The notes under the pieces are model-generated. The model was not told the origin of the DNA. It worked only from the letters and a program-made list of their open reading frames with translations, and searched no databases. Shown here piece after piece: positions 6,679 to 14,479 of a stretch of DNA of 64,000 bases. The stretch is from Candidatus Poribacteria bacterium (GTDB lineage Bacteria > Poribacteria > WGA-4E > WGA-3G): the NCBI GenBank assembly GCA_026706025.1, contig JAPOZO010000056.1, forward strand, positions 186,001 to 250,000, given 5' to 3'. Position 1 is the stretch's first letter; each line of letters opens with the position of its first letter. Both the position numbers and the translations under genes were made by a program.

Positions 6679-8877
6679 ATGATAAAATTATTGAAACCTC
6701 ACAACACAGCACGAAGAATCAATTTTAGGGCATTGCTTTCGAGCAGATGTTTCATAGTCCTAATGGCACTCGCTTTTTTTCTGAGTTGTGGCGTGCCGAA
6801 TAATCCATATCCGAAATCTGAACAGGACGCGGAAATCTATTACAGCACGTTTAGTGAAGAACCGAAGCACTTCGATCCGGCAGTGTCCTACAGCTCAGAC
6901 GAATACAGGTTCATCCAGCAAATTTATGAACCGCCTTTACGGTATCATTACCTCAAAAGACCCTACGAATTGATCCCACTAACGGCAGCGGCGGTCCCAC
7001 AACCCCAATATTATGATGCTGATGGCAAGCCGCTATCGTCAGATGCTCCCGCAGCGTCCGTCGCGCGCGCTGTGTATGAAATTCGTATCCGTCCCGGTAT
7101 CATGTATCAGCCGCACGCCTGTTTTGCAAAAACTGAAAGGGACATATTGCGGTACCACGCCTTGAAAAAAGCAGACGTGAAGGGTTTTACCGAGATCAAA
7201 GATTTTCCGATGACAGGGACGCGTGAACTTATCGCAGCGGATTATGTCTACCAGATCAAACGGATGGCGGACCCGCGTCTCGCCTGCCCTATTCTTAGCA
7301 CGTTGAAAGATTATATCCTTGGAATGGACACGTATTCCGCCGCGCTTGCTAACGGACAGGAAGAGGCACCCTTTCTGGGCGTGGAGATTGTGGATCGGCA
7401 CACCTATCGAGTTATCCTAAAAGCGAAATATCCGCAGTTTGTCTATTGGTTGGCGATGCCTTTCTTTTCACCGATGCCTAAAGAGGCGATTGACTTTTAC
7501 AGCCAACCCGTTATGAAGGAGCGGAACATCACGATTGATAGGTTTCCTGTCGGAACAGGTGCCTATCGGATAGAAACGCTCCTTGCACACAAGGAGATCG
7601 TTCTCGTCAAGAATGAGAATTTTCGGGTTGAGCGTTACCCATCGGGTGGGGAACCCGGTGATAGGGATGCTGGACTTCTTGACGATGCGTGGGAAACCGT
7701 CCCGTTTATACCGAAAGTCGTCTACAAATTAGAAAAAGAATATATTCCGCGCTGGAATAAGTTCTTGCAAGGGTATTACGATAGTTCAGGCATCTCCTCA
7801 GATACATTTGACAGCGCGATTATGTTCGATGATACGGGGGATCCGAAGGAAAGTGAGGCATTGAAGGCGAAACATATTGTCCTACGTACGAGCGTAGAAC
7901 CGACGACTGTTTATCTCGCTTTTAATATGTTAGACGATATCGTCGGTGGGTACACCCCAGAGAAACAGAAACTTCGGCAGGCGATTTCGATCGCCTTGAA
8001 TTACGAAGAGTATATTGAAATTTTTCTCAATGGACGTGGTGTTGTGTCACACAGTCCACTGCCCCCTGGTATTTTCGGCTACGAAGCGGGTGAGACCGGT
8101 ATTAATCCATATATATACGACTGGGATGGAAGTGCCAACCGTCCGGTTCGCAAATCCATTGAAGCAGCACGCCAGCTTCTCGCAGAAGCTGGCTACCCGG
8201 GTGGACAGGATAGTAAGGGGAATCCGCTGATTGTCTCTTTTGACAACACGTGGAATTCGGCAGGTGCCACGTCTCGCTTAACGTGGATGCGGAATAAATT
8301 AGAGCAGCTCGGCATCACGATGGAGAGTCGCACCACCGATTACAACCGTTTTCGCGATAAAGTGAAAAAAGGAAACTTCCAAATCATCTTTTGGGGATGG
8401 CATGCGGACTATCCGGACGCAGAAAATTTCTTATTCCTGCTCTACGGTCCGAATAGTAAAGTCCTACGCGATGGCGAAAATGCTGCCAACTACGATAATC
8501 CAGAATACAACCGGCTCTTTGAAACGATGAAAAGCATGGAAAACTCGCCGGAACGATTGACCCGCATTCGCGAAATGAACCGTCTGTTACAACGAGACGC
8601 GCCTTGGGTCTTTGTTTATCACCCTGTTGTTTTCGGCCTGTCGCATCAGTGGTTGAAGAACAGTAAACCGAGTGCCTTGGGCGGTGGAAACTTCAAGTAT
8701 CTCCGCATTGATGCCAGTCAGCGGACAGAGAGCCGTCAAGCGTGGAATCAGCCTGTTGTTTGGCCCCTGTGGGTATGCCTCGGATTGCTGATTTTAGGCA
8801 CGATTCCAGCGGCCATCACAATTTGGAAACGAGAAAGACAAACAAAACAGGCCCATACTACTGACGAAGGCACATAA
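6679..8877 (+). CDS. peptide-type ABC transporter substrate-binding lipoprotein (SBP_bac_5)
   Basis: About 732 residues from the ATG at 6679 (a TTG at 6646 is also in frame). A hydrophobic segment ends in a lipobox 'FFLSCG'. The mature part follows the family 5 extracellular binding-protein plan: 'STFSEEPKHFDPAVSYSSDEYRFIQQIYEPPL' at the start of lobe I, 'FPVGTGAYRIETLLAHKEIVLVKNENF', 'LRQAISIALNYEEYIEIFLNGRG', and the C-terminal 'WHADYPDAENFLFLLYGPNS'. Unusually, a membrane helix ('VWPLWVCLGLLILGTIPAAITIW') and a basic tail follow residue ~700, so the protein may be anchored at both ends. It precedes an OppB-type permease by 80 bp. Ligand probably an oligopeptide or similar, unknown. Confidence 0.85.
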   Translation: MIKLLKPHNTARRINFRALLSSRCFIVLMALAFFLSCGVPNNPYPKSEQDAEIYYSTFSEEPKHFDPAVSYSSDEYRFIQQIYEPPLRYHYLKRPYELIPLTAAAVPQPQYYDADGKPLSSDAPAASVARAVYEIRIRPGIMYQPHACFAKTERDILRYHALKKADVKGFTEIKDFPMTGTRELIAADYVYQIKRMADPRLACPILSTLKDYILGMDTYSAALANGQEEAPFLGVEIVDRHTYRVILKAKYPQFVYWLAMPFFSPMPKEAIDFYSQPVMKERNITIDRFPVGTGAYRIETLLAHKEIVLVKNENFRVERYPSGGEPGDRDAGLLDDAWETVPFIPKVVYKLEKEYIPRWNKFLQGYYDSSGISSDTFDSAIMFDDTGDPKESEALKAKHIVLRTSVEPTTVYLAFNMLDDIVGGYTPEKQKLRQAISIALNYEEYIEIFLNGRGVVSHSPLPPGIFGYEAGETGINPYIYDWDGSANRPVRKSIEAARQLLAEAGYPGGQDSKGNPLIVSFDNTWNSAGATSRLTWMRNKLEQLGITMESRTTDYNRFRDKVKKGNFQIIFWGWHADYPDAENFLFLLYGPNSKVLRDGENAANYDNPEYNRLFETMKSMENSPERLTRIREMNRLLQRDAPWVFVYHPVVFGLSHQWLKNSKPSALGGGNFKYLRIDASQRTESRQAWNQPVVWPLWVCLGLLILGTIPAAITIWKRERQTKQAHTTDEGT

Positions 8878-8957
8878 AAGTAAAAATATCAGTTATGTTT
8901 GCTTGCCCGAACTGAAGTCGGCACGGTTTTGTAAAAAATCTATTGCTCTGGTGAAGA

Positions 8958-9938
8958 ATGCTCACTTATATTATACGGCGAACTCTTTATGCGATCCCGA
9001 TCTTAATAGGCGTAAACCTCATCGTCTTTTTCCTCTTTTTTGTCGTCAATTCACCCGACCAGATGGCACGGAAGATTCTCGGTGAAAAGAATATTACGCA
9101 GGAAGATGTTGAGAATTGGAAGAAACAGAACGGTTATCACTTGCCCCTCTTCTTCAATACTGAGGCATCCGGGGGCGGACACTTTACTGAGACGATCTTC
9201 TTTCAGAAATCAGCGAAACTTTTCCTCTTTGATTTCGGGAAATCTGATACGAACAACATTGATATAACATCACAGATCTCGCAGCGCATGTGGGCAAGTC
9301 TTGCTATTGCTTTACCGACGTTTCTGATCGGACTTCTCGTGAATATCACTGTGTCTATGATTGTGGCTTATTACCGGGCGACCTACGTCGATTTCTGGGG
9401 CACAATCCTTGCGGTGATGGTTATGTCTATTTCTCAACTTTTTTATATTATTGGTGGTCAGTGGTTGTTTGGCAAAATGTTGCGCCTCTCTCCGATTTCT
9501 GGTTATGATTCGGGTGTAGACATGCTGAAGTTTGTGATCCTCCCTGTGGTTATCGGTATCATTAGCGGTATCGGTGGTGGCATCCGCTTCTATCGTACGA
9601 TATTCCTTGAGGAGGTAAATCGGGATTATGTCCGGACAGCACGGGCAAAAGGTGTGAGTGAAGCCGGTGTTCTCTTTAAACACGCACTGAAAAATGCGAT
9701 GATTCCGATCTTAACGAATGTCGTGTTGGCAATTCCACTGTTGTTTATGGGAAGTTTGGTGATGGAGGCGTTTTTCGCGATTCCGGGGTTGGGAAGTTTT
9801 ACGATCGAGGCGATTCAAGCACAAGATTTCGCTATTGTGCGAAGTATGGTCTATCTTGCCTCTGTACTGTATATTGTCGGTCTGTTGCTAACCGACATCA
9901 GTTATACGTTGGTTGATCCGCGCATCCGATTCGGATAA
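8958..9938 (+). CDS. peptide-type ABC transporter permease (OppB/DppB family)
   Basis: 326 residues starting 'MLTYIIRRTLYAIPILIGVNLIVFFLFF', the standard first helix of OppB/DppB permeases. A periplasmic insert follows, then five more helices and the EAA loop that docks on the ATPase: 'EEVNRDYVRTARAKGVSEAGVLFKHALKNAMIPI'. The 'GSLVMEAFFAIPGLGSF' and 'DISYTLVDPRIRFG' endings are also family hallmarks. Together with the lipoprotein upstream it forms half of an importer; the usual OppC partner and OppD/F ATPases are not in this window. Confidence 0.9.
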   Translation: MLTYIIRRTLYAIPILIGVNLIVFFLFFVVNSPDQMARKILGEKNITQEDVENWKKQNGYHLPLFFNTEASGGGHFTETIFFQKSAKLFLFDFGKSDTNNIDITSQISQRMWASLAIALPTFLIGLLVNITVSMIVAYYRATYVDFWGTILAVMVMSISQLFYIIGGQWLFGKMLRLSPISGYDSGVDMLKFVILPVVIGIISGIGGGIRFYRTIFLEEVNRDYVRTARAKGVSEAGVLFKHALKNAMIPILTNVVLAIPLLFMGSLVMEAFFAIPGLGSFTIEAIQAQDFAIVRSMVYLASVLYIVGLLLTDISYTLVDPRIRFG

Positions 9939-9949
9939 GAAAGTGGTAA

Positions 9950-10387
9950 ATGATTTCACAAAATAGAAGTTATCAAGTTATGCAAGGCGTGATGAGCCTC
10001 CTATTGGGTTGCATCAGTATCGTCTTACTGGTAACCCTCCGGGGTTCAGGGTATCCGAGTGTGATTCTCTCAGCATTTCTGGTTGTGGGCATCACGCTAA
10101 TCTTATCAGGTGATTATCTCCTCAATCCTTTCAAACTACCGGTCACCCCGTTAAAACAGGAACTCGCAAGCGACATCGGTTTGATCGCTTACGGTGTACT
10201 GTATTTCAGCATCGCTATGTCAGAACTACTGCAACCGCGTTGGTTCACTGTCGGGTTGCCAATCTTTTTACAACCAATTTGGGTGCGGCGCGGGTTAGCA
10301 GGTGTCGGAATCGTCCTGATCGCTGCGGGCATTTACGGTATCTGTCACTTATACACGGCGCAATTATCCGACAACTCACCAGAATAG
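9950..10387 (+). CDS. small four-helix membrane protein, unknown function
   Basis: 145 residues that start twelve bases after the OppB-type permease. Four hydrophobic segments are evident: 'GVMSLLLGCISIVLLVTL', 'SVILSAFLVVGITLILSG', 'IGLIAYGVLYFSIAMSELL' and 'LAGVGIVLIAAGIYGICHLY'. It lacks the EAA motif and so is not a second ABC permease. Position suggests co-transcription with the transporter; function not recognised. Confidence 0.6.
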   Translation: MISQNRSYQVMQGVMSLLLGCISIVLLVTLRGSGYPSVILSAFLVVGITLILSGDYLLNPFKLPVTPLKQELASDIGLIAYGVLYFSIAMSELLQPRWFTVGLPIFLQPIWVRRGLAGVGIVLIAAGIYGICHLYTAQLSDNSPE

Positions 10388-10434
10388 CATAACGCTAAAA
10401 GAGTTTCATAGACAACCGCGTCTTTCAAGACCTA

Positions 10435-10740
10435 TCACTTCGCGATAATCACGGCATAGCGGAGCGGTGTCTCCCCGACGTTGCGGATCCCGTGTAAAAC
10501 TTGGCAATCGACATGGACGGCTTCGTTGTTGCTGACGCCGTGTGTCTCTTCACCAAATAAGACTTCACCTTCCCCAGAAAATACGTAGAAAATTTCTTGT
10601 CCGTCGTGTGTATGGGGTGGATGCGCGCGTTGCCCGGGTCCGACTTCGGAGATGTGGAGATGGAGTTGTTCCCTGTCTGCCCCCGCTTCAAAGATAAAAC
10701 GGTCAATGCCTTTGACATCAGCTCTGATTTCTTTTTCCAT
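10435..10740 (-). CDS. single-domain cupin protein
   Basis: A 101-residue beta-barrel cupin. Cupin motif 1 is seen as 'HPPHTHDGQEIFYVFSGEGEV' (metal-ligand His, His, Glu) and motif 2 as 'VHVDCQVLHGIRN' with the fourth ligand His. Such stand-alone cupins bind a divalent metal and a small ligand; the substrate cannot be inferred. It converges on the small membrane protein gene and has its own AT-rich upstream region. Confidence 0.8.
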   Translation of the reverse strand: MEKEIRADVKGIDRFIFEAGADREQLHLHISEVGPGQRAHPPHTHDGQEIFYVFSGEGEVLFGEETHGVSNNEAVHVDCQVLHGIRNVGETPLRYAVIIAK

Positions 10741-10838
10741 GAAGATTTCTCCTTTTGATATTGCTTACGAAACAGTATTTGATGTAAAAATTTGGAAGTT
10801 ATAGTAAAATCGGAAAATATGTTTACACTTTTCCCCTT

Positions 10839-10867
10839 CGTAGGGGCTGGGTCACCCAGCCCCTACG
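10839..10867. repeat. perfect 14-bp inverted repeat (GTAGGGGC family)
   Basis: Two 14-bp arms, the left one beginning CGTAGGGGCTGGGT, are exact reverse complements separated by one base. Related GTAGGGGC...GCCCCTAC palindromes occur at 46729-46746 (inside tlyA) and 47241-47267. The rest of 10741-11038 is AT-rich and carries the upstream region of the aquaporin gene but no gene. Confidence 0.75.
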
Positions 10868-11038
10868 AGTTACCGTGTGTGCAAATAATTATGAAATTTA
10901 CTATAATGTAGCATGTTCACCAAGAATTGTCAATTTGCAAATCAAATTACCAAAGGTGTGTCAATATTTTGTCAAAAGTTGGGATTAAAATAGTGATTAG
11001 GAATGGTTATCTGATAGTTCACATTCGAGGAAAGTTTT

Positions 11039-11686
11039 ATGAATACGAAGAGTTTAGTCGCTGAATTTGTGGGTACGTTTGCCCTGATTTTTATCGGTGC
11101 TGGCGCGCTGGCGATCACTCAAGCTAACTTATTAGGTGTTGCACTCGCTCACGGTTTAGTCATTGTAGTGTTTATCTATGCTTATGGGCACCTCTCCGGC
11201 ACGCATATCAATCCGGCTGTGACGCTTGGCTTACTGATAGCAGGCGAGATTGAATTCGTGGCAGCGATCGGATACTGGGTCGTGCAATTTCTTGGCGGAA
11301 TTCTCGGAGCAGTTCTGCTTAATGCCGTGCTACCGAATCCCGGCGATCTGGGTGTGACAATTTTGGCTGAAGGTGTTACGCCGCTGCAAGGACTTGTTAT
11401 CGAAATTGTACTCACCTTCTTCCTCGTCAACACAATTTTCAACACCGCTGTGAGTGGGAAAGCAGGCAATTTCGCGGGGTTCGCAATTGGACTGGCACTA
11501 ATTTTCTGTATCCTTATGGGGGGACCGTTGACGCGGGCTTCTCTCAATCCGGCACGGACTTTGGGACCTGCTATCGTCAGTGGAAATTATGCCGACATTT
11601 GGCTCTACTTCGTGGGACCGTGCGTCGGTGCAATCCTCGCTGCGCTCCTCTATATCGGTGTATTGAAAGACAAAGGCGAAGCGTAG
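11039..11686 (+). CDS. aquaporin / MIP-family channel
   Basis: A 215-residue six-helix inner-membrane channel with the two NPA boxes that line the pore: 'SGTHINPAVTLG' in the first half and 'ASLNPARTLGPAIVSG' in the second, the latter with the selectivity Arg directly after NPA. Length and the absence of a large C-loop insert fit water channels (AqpZ/AqpM types) more than glycerol facilitators, whose second box usually reads NPARD, but the split is not certain. It converges on the Hsp20 genes, with a bidirectional terminator between. Confidence 0.92.
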   Translation: MNTKSLVAEFVGTFALIFIGAGALAITQANLLGVALAHGLVIVVFIYAYGHLSGTHINPAVTLGLLIAGEIEFVAAIGYWVVQFLGGILGAVLLNAVLPNPGDLGVTILAEGVTPLQGLVIEIVLTFFLVNTIFNTAVSGKAGNFAGFAIGLALIFCILMGGPLTRASLNPARTLGPAIVSGNYADIWLYFVGPCVGAILAALLYIGVLKDKGEA

Positions 11687-11708
11687 CACACTTAATCATA
11701 GGAAAAAC

Positions 11709-11747
11709 GAAAAGGCCGGCACATTGACGCGCCAGCCTTTTTGTTGG
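11709..11747. terminator. bidirectional intrinsic terminator
   Basis: AAAGGCCGGC (11711-11720) pairs with GCCAGCCTTT (11731-11740) with one mismatch, followed by T-runs on both strands (TTTTT rightwards; TTTTCGTTTTT leftwards). It lies between the convergent aquaporin and hsp20 genes and can end both transcripts. Confidence 0.8.
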
Positions 11748-11763
11748 TTTTAAGGGGTGTGTC

Positions 11764-12195
11764 TTAAGATGTCGTTGTAATCGGAACTTCGGTCGGTTTC
11801 GCTGCTTCCGGTTTCGGAATAGAGAGCGTCAACACACCGTCACTGTATTCGGCTTTGATATCGTCTGTCGCCACTTCCGATGGAAGCGTAAATTTGCGTT
11901 GGAAACTTCCATAGCGGCGTTCAACGCGGCGATAGTTTTGCGTGTCATCTGCATTTTCCTGCCGCTTTTCGCCGCTGAGCGTCAAGAGATTATCTTTGAC
12001 AGAGACGTGGAGATCATCTTTTGCGACACCTGGCAATTCGGCGCGGACTTCAAATGTGTCGTCTGTTTCCGAAATATCAACCGAGGGTGCCCAGTGATAT
12101 GTACCTGCGTCGGTTCTTACGCGCGGAGGTGCAAAAAACGGGCTGTAAAATCTGAATGGGTTTCTTGCCGGGCTGTGTAAAGTCAAATAAGTCAT
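11764..12195 (-). CDS. hsp20: Hsp20-family small heat shock protein
   Basis: 143 residues: a short N-terminal arm, an alpha-crystallin domain from about residue 35 ('APSVDISETDDTFEVRAELPGVAKDDLHVSVKDNLLTLSGEK ... YGSFQRKFTLP ... DGVLTLSIPK') and a C-terminal extension 'KPTEVPITTTS'. Small Hsps are ATP-independent holdases that oligomerise. It starts with 'MTYLT' like the second Hsp20 112 bp upstream and has an AAAGGAG ribosome binding site; the pair is a tandem duplication, sharing most of the crystallin domain and the C-terminal tail. Confidence 0.92.
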   Translation of the reverse strand: MTYLTLHSPARNPFRFYSPFFAPPRVRTDAGTYHWAPSVDISETDDTFEVRAELPGVAKDDLHVSVKDNLLTLSGEKRQENADDTQNYRRVERRYGSFQRKFTLPSEVATDDIKAEYSDGVLTLSIPKPEAAKPTEVPITTTS

Positions 12196-12307
12196 TTTTT
12201 TCTCCTTTAGTAGTGTGAAGGCGTTATGCCTCGTATATTTTTGTTTATGTGCTATTGGACATGCCCCGTGTGCTATCTAACAGACGAGGCACGCCCGAGT
12301 CGTTAGG

Positions 12308-12760
12308 TTAGGAATTTACTGTAATCGGAACTTCAGTCGGTTTCGCGGCTTCCGCCTTCGGAATTCCGAGTGTCAAGATGCCGTCCTTGAATTCCGCTTT
12401 GATAGCATCGGTTTCGATGTGTCTTGGCAACGTGAAATTTCTCTGGAAGCTGCCGTACCGGCGTTCAACACGGTGGTAGTTTTTGCCGTCTGTCTCTGCT
12501 TCTTGATGTTTTTCGCCTTTGATCGTGAGCAGATTGTCGGTTACAGAGACGTTGACATCGTTTTCGGATACGCCGGGAAGTTCAGCGCGGATCTCAAATC
12601 CATTTTCCGTTTCAGAAATATCTACGGTAGGCATCCAAGCGGTGCTGTCCGTATCCGTTCCATCTTCGTGAGAGGCGAAGAGGTCGCTAAAAACCCGCTC
12701 CATCTGGTTGTGGAGGTTAAATAGGTTTCGCATCGGTCTGCGTGTTGTTAAGTAAGTCAT
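12308..12760 (-). CDS. hsp20: Hsp20-family small heat shock protein, second copy
   Basis: 150 residues from the ATG at 12760, with GAAGGAG upstream. The N-terminal arm is longer and more polar than in the neighbouring copy ('RNLFNLHNQMERVFSDLFAS', the classic Hsp20 N-terminus); the crystallin domain 'MPTVDISETENGFEIRAELPGVSENDVNVSVTDNLLTIKGEK' and the end 'KPTEVPITVNS' are near-identical. Having two diverged N-terminal arms on a shared core suggests hetero-oligomers or different client range. No CIRCE or ROSE-type element was recognised upstream. Confidence 0.93.
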   Translation of the reverse strand: MTYLTTRRPMRNLFNLHNQMERVFSDLFASHEDGTDTDSTAWMPTVDISETENGFEIRAELPGVSENDVNVSVTDNLLTIKGEKHQEAETDGKNYHRVERRYGSFQRNFTLPRHIETDAIKAEFKDGILTLGIPKAEAAKPTEVPITVNS

Positions 12761-12881
12761 TTTTTTTCTCCTTCTGAATTTTGTTTGTGTAAATGTTAGG
12801 TGCAAGTTCTATGCCAATCTTTTCAGGGGCAATCCGACGGTGTTACCGTTCTGTTTGTATATGAAGCAAATTCCGTGCCAA

Positions 12882-13050
12882 AGCAGCTTTTCAGCTGCTG
12901 GCTGTCCACAGCGAGTGGAGTTTCCTAATCGCTGTGGCGGTAGGTCTTGTGCTTACCACGTGGAAACCCCATCTATATAACACGATTCATAGAAGAAGTA
13001 GGGAGGCAGTGTAGATTTGCCAAATTGACATCACCCTTGCCACTGTGGCA
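12882..13050. repeat. cluster of short palindromes between udk and hsp20
   Basis: The 343-bp gap 12761-13103 contains no gene but three hairpins: AGCAGCT/AGCTGCT (12882-12899), CCACAGCGA/TCGCTGTGG (12906-12937) and TGCCAC-T-GTGGCA (13038-13050). None has a following T-run, so they look like repeat-derived palindromes rather than terminators. Confidence 0.55.
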
Positions 13051-13103
13051 CTGAGGGTATGTCAAAATGACTATGAAGGGGAAAGTACGTTTTCGACGCG
13101 CGT

Positions 13104-13757
13104 TTATGAAGAAGTTTTGTTTTCCTGAATTCGGGCGCGGATTCCGGCAACGAGTGTGTGCAACGCAATCGGATTTTCGTTTTGGAATGGAATAACGAGG
13201 TCTGCGTACTGTTTGCAAGGTTCGGTGTAGACAGGAAAATTTGGGAGGACATCGCGCCGGTACCAGTTGATCGCCCACTCCAGATCGCCACCGCGCTGTG
13301 CAACATCACGGAGCATCCGGCGCAAGACGCGCTCGTGTGCATCTACATCAAGGAATAGTTTGATGTCCATCAAATCACGCAAATCTTCACTCCAGAAGAT
13401 AAGATGTCCTTCTACAATGACAACATCGCTCGGGTGAACACTCGTCTGTTCGTCCCCGCGTTGGGCACCGCGGGTGCCCGGGGTCGGGACATCAATAGCG
13501 TCTCTGGCACGCAGTTTCTTGATGTCTGTAATGAGGGCATCCCATAGGACGGCATCCGGATGATTCGCGGTAATTACGCGTTCTCGCTCTGCCTCGGAGT
13601 ATTCCGACCAGTCCCGGAAATAGGAATCTTGGTTTAGCACAATAGGCGAGTATTCCGCGAGGGCTTCCGCCAAAGCTTTGGCAAATGTCGTTTTCCCAGA
13701 AGCGGAACCGCCCATAATTCCAACAGTGATAGGTGTGAAAGCCTCTTCTTTTTGCAT
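13104..13757 (-). CDS. udk: uridine kinase
   Basis: 217 residues with an N-terminal P-loop 'GIMGGSASGKTTFAKALA', then 'VLNQDSYFRDWSEY' (the catalytic DxY/F motif of uridine kinases), 'VIVEGHLIFW' (Walker B-like) and 'VDAHERVLRRMLRDVAQRG', the lid region. It phosphorylates uridine/cytidine to UMP/CMP in pyrimidine salvage. The insert 'PTPGTRGAQRGDEQTSVHPSD' replaces the usual 'PxYDFxxHxR' segment, so the substrate could differ slightly (a phosphoribulokinase/uridine kinase family member). Stands alone. Confidence 0.85.
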   Translation of the reverse strand: MQKEEAFTPITVGIMGGSASGKTTFAKALAEALAEYSPIVLNQDSYFRDWSEYSEAERERVITANHPDAVLWDALITDIKKLRARDAIDVPTPGTRGAQRGDEQTSVHPSDVVIVEGHLIFWSEDLRDLMDIKLFLDVDAHERVLRRMLRDVAQRGGDLEWAINWYRRDVLPNFPVYTEPCKQYADLVIPFQNENPIALHTLVAGIRARIQENKTSS

Positions 13758-13932
13758 AATTTCTCCGTCTACATTATATTGTGTATTGTGGGAATTCAGT
13801 TTTGTATGTTAGCATACTTCGGCTTGTCTGTCAAAACTATTTTGGATGCTTTCTTGTAAGAGCAACCTCCACGGTAACAACACTCGCTGATGGCTGCCAA
13901 CTGACTGCCGATAGATTCTACAAAAAAGAAAT

Positions 13933-13961
13933 TTGACTTGCAAAAAAAAATGTGTTATTAT
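13933..13961 (+). promoter_or_regulatory. sigma-70 promoter of the aroF leader transcript
   Basis: TTGACT (13933-13938) and TATTAT (13956-13961) are exactly 17 bases apart in an A/T-rich stretch. It is the best promoter in the 13758-14479 gap and would give a leader of about 500 nt before aroF. Confidence 0.6.
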
Positions 13962-14217
13962 ATAATTAAAGTTAGTGATAGCGGACACTACCGTTTTGTT
14001 ATGGGGTTTCCCTATTACAAAAACTAAACGTTTTTTTCTAAATAACGTCTTATTAATAAATAGCAGAGGCTGTTTTGAGACGTAGTGGATATGTTTTTCG
14101 TTGTCCAGATTCGAGGCACTTGATAATGCGAACGCTTGAACACAACACCATTGAAACACAAATAACCGGTGTAGGGATCGTTCGGAAGGACGTTCTTGAT
14201 GCTTGGGCCTTTTTTGC

Positions 14218-14289
14218 GCCGCTTGCAAGCAAAAACTTGCTATTGAAAAGACTTATGCGGCTTGCAAGCAGCAGTTTGCTGTTAAAAGG
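14218..14289 (+). repeat. two 33-bp imperfect tandem repeats in the aroF leader
   Basis: The copies at 14218-14250 and 14257-14289 have a 39-bp period. Each begins with a GC(C/G)GCTTGCAAGCA block containing the perfect palindrome GCTTGCAAGC, continues with a small AGCA(A)...TTGCT hairpin and ends in (G/T)AAAAG. The second copy leads straight into the leader peptide and supplies its AAAAGG ribosome binding site. In the leader frame both encode the similar peptides 'LASKNLLLK' and 'LASSSLLLK'. Confidence 0.6.
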
Positions 14290-14296
14290 CGTATTT

Positions 14297-14341
14297 GTGT
14301 TTTATCTGTACTTATATTTGTACGGCAACGATAGGTGGTGA
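14297..14341 (+). CDS. aroF leader peptide (Phe/Tyr/Trp attenuator peptide)
   Basis: A 14-codon ORF, GTG start with AAAAGG seven bases upstream, translated MFYLYLYLYGNDRW: one Phe, four alternating Tyr and one Trp, with the stop TGA at 14339-14341. This density of aromatic codons directly before an alternative hairpin pair and a DAHP synthase gene is the hallmark of an aromatic amino-acid attenuator. An in-frame ATG at 14255 would add 14 residues (MRLASSSLLLKGVF...) and is the alternative start. The peptide itself need have no function; ribosome speed over its Tyr codons would report charged tRNA-Tyr. Confidence 0.75.
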   Translation: MFYLYLYLYGNDRW

Positions 14342-14434
14342 AGGTTCGTAGGTAATGCCCCAATTGTATGACTAACCGATTCCAGTATCACCACCCAGCG
14401 TTGAAGATAAATTCGATGTTGGGTAATTTTTTTT
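14326..14434 (+). promoter_or_regulatory. transcription attenuator of aroF: antiterminator and terminator
   Basis: Antiterminator: CAACG (14326-14330) and GGTGGTGA (14334-14341) pair with TCACCACC (14388-14395) and CGTTG (14399-14403), separated by a 3x3 internal loop. Its 5' arm is the end of the leader peptide, including the Trp and stop codons. Terminator: ACCCAGCGTTGAA (14393-14405) pairs over all 13 positions (three G-U) with TTCGATGTTGGGT (14412-14424), followed by TTTTTTTT (14427-14434). The two structures share 14393-14403 and so exclude each other. A ribosome stalled on Tyr codons leaves the antiterminator free; one that reaches the stop codon covers its 5' arm and lets the terminator form. 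Confidence 0.82.
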
Positions 14435-14479
14435 AACCGTATTTGATTTGGGACAGATAGCGTAATTTGTTGGAGGTAG

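Noticed and set aside
12196-12307. RNA thermometer before the hsp20 genes
   Set aside because: A small GGC-ATAAC-GCC-type hairpin is present but does not sequester the AAAGGAG site; no ROSE or FourU pattern.
14075-14341. A full 88-residue protein starting at TTG 14075
   Set aside because: Only the last 14-28 codons make sense as a leader peptide; the upstream part lacks a ribosome binding site and contains the tandem hairpin repeats.
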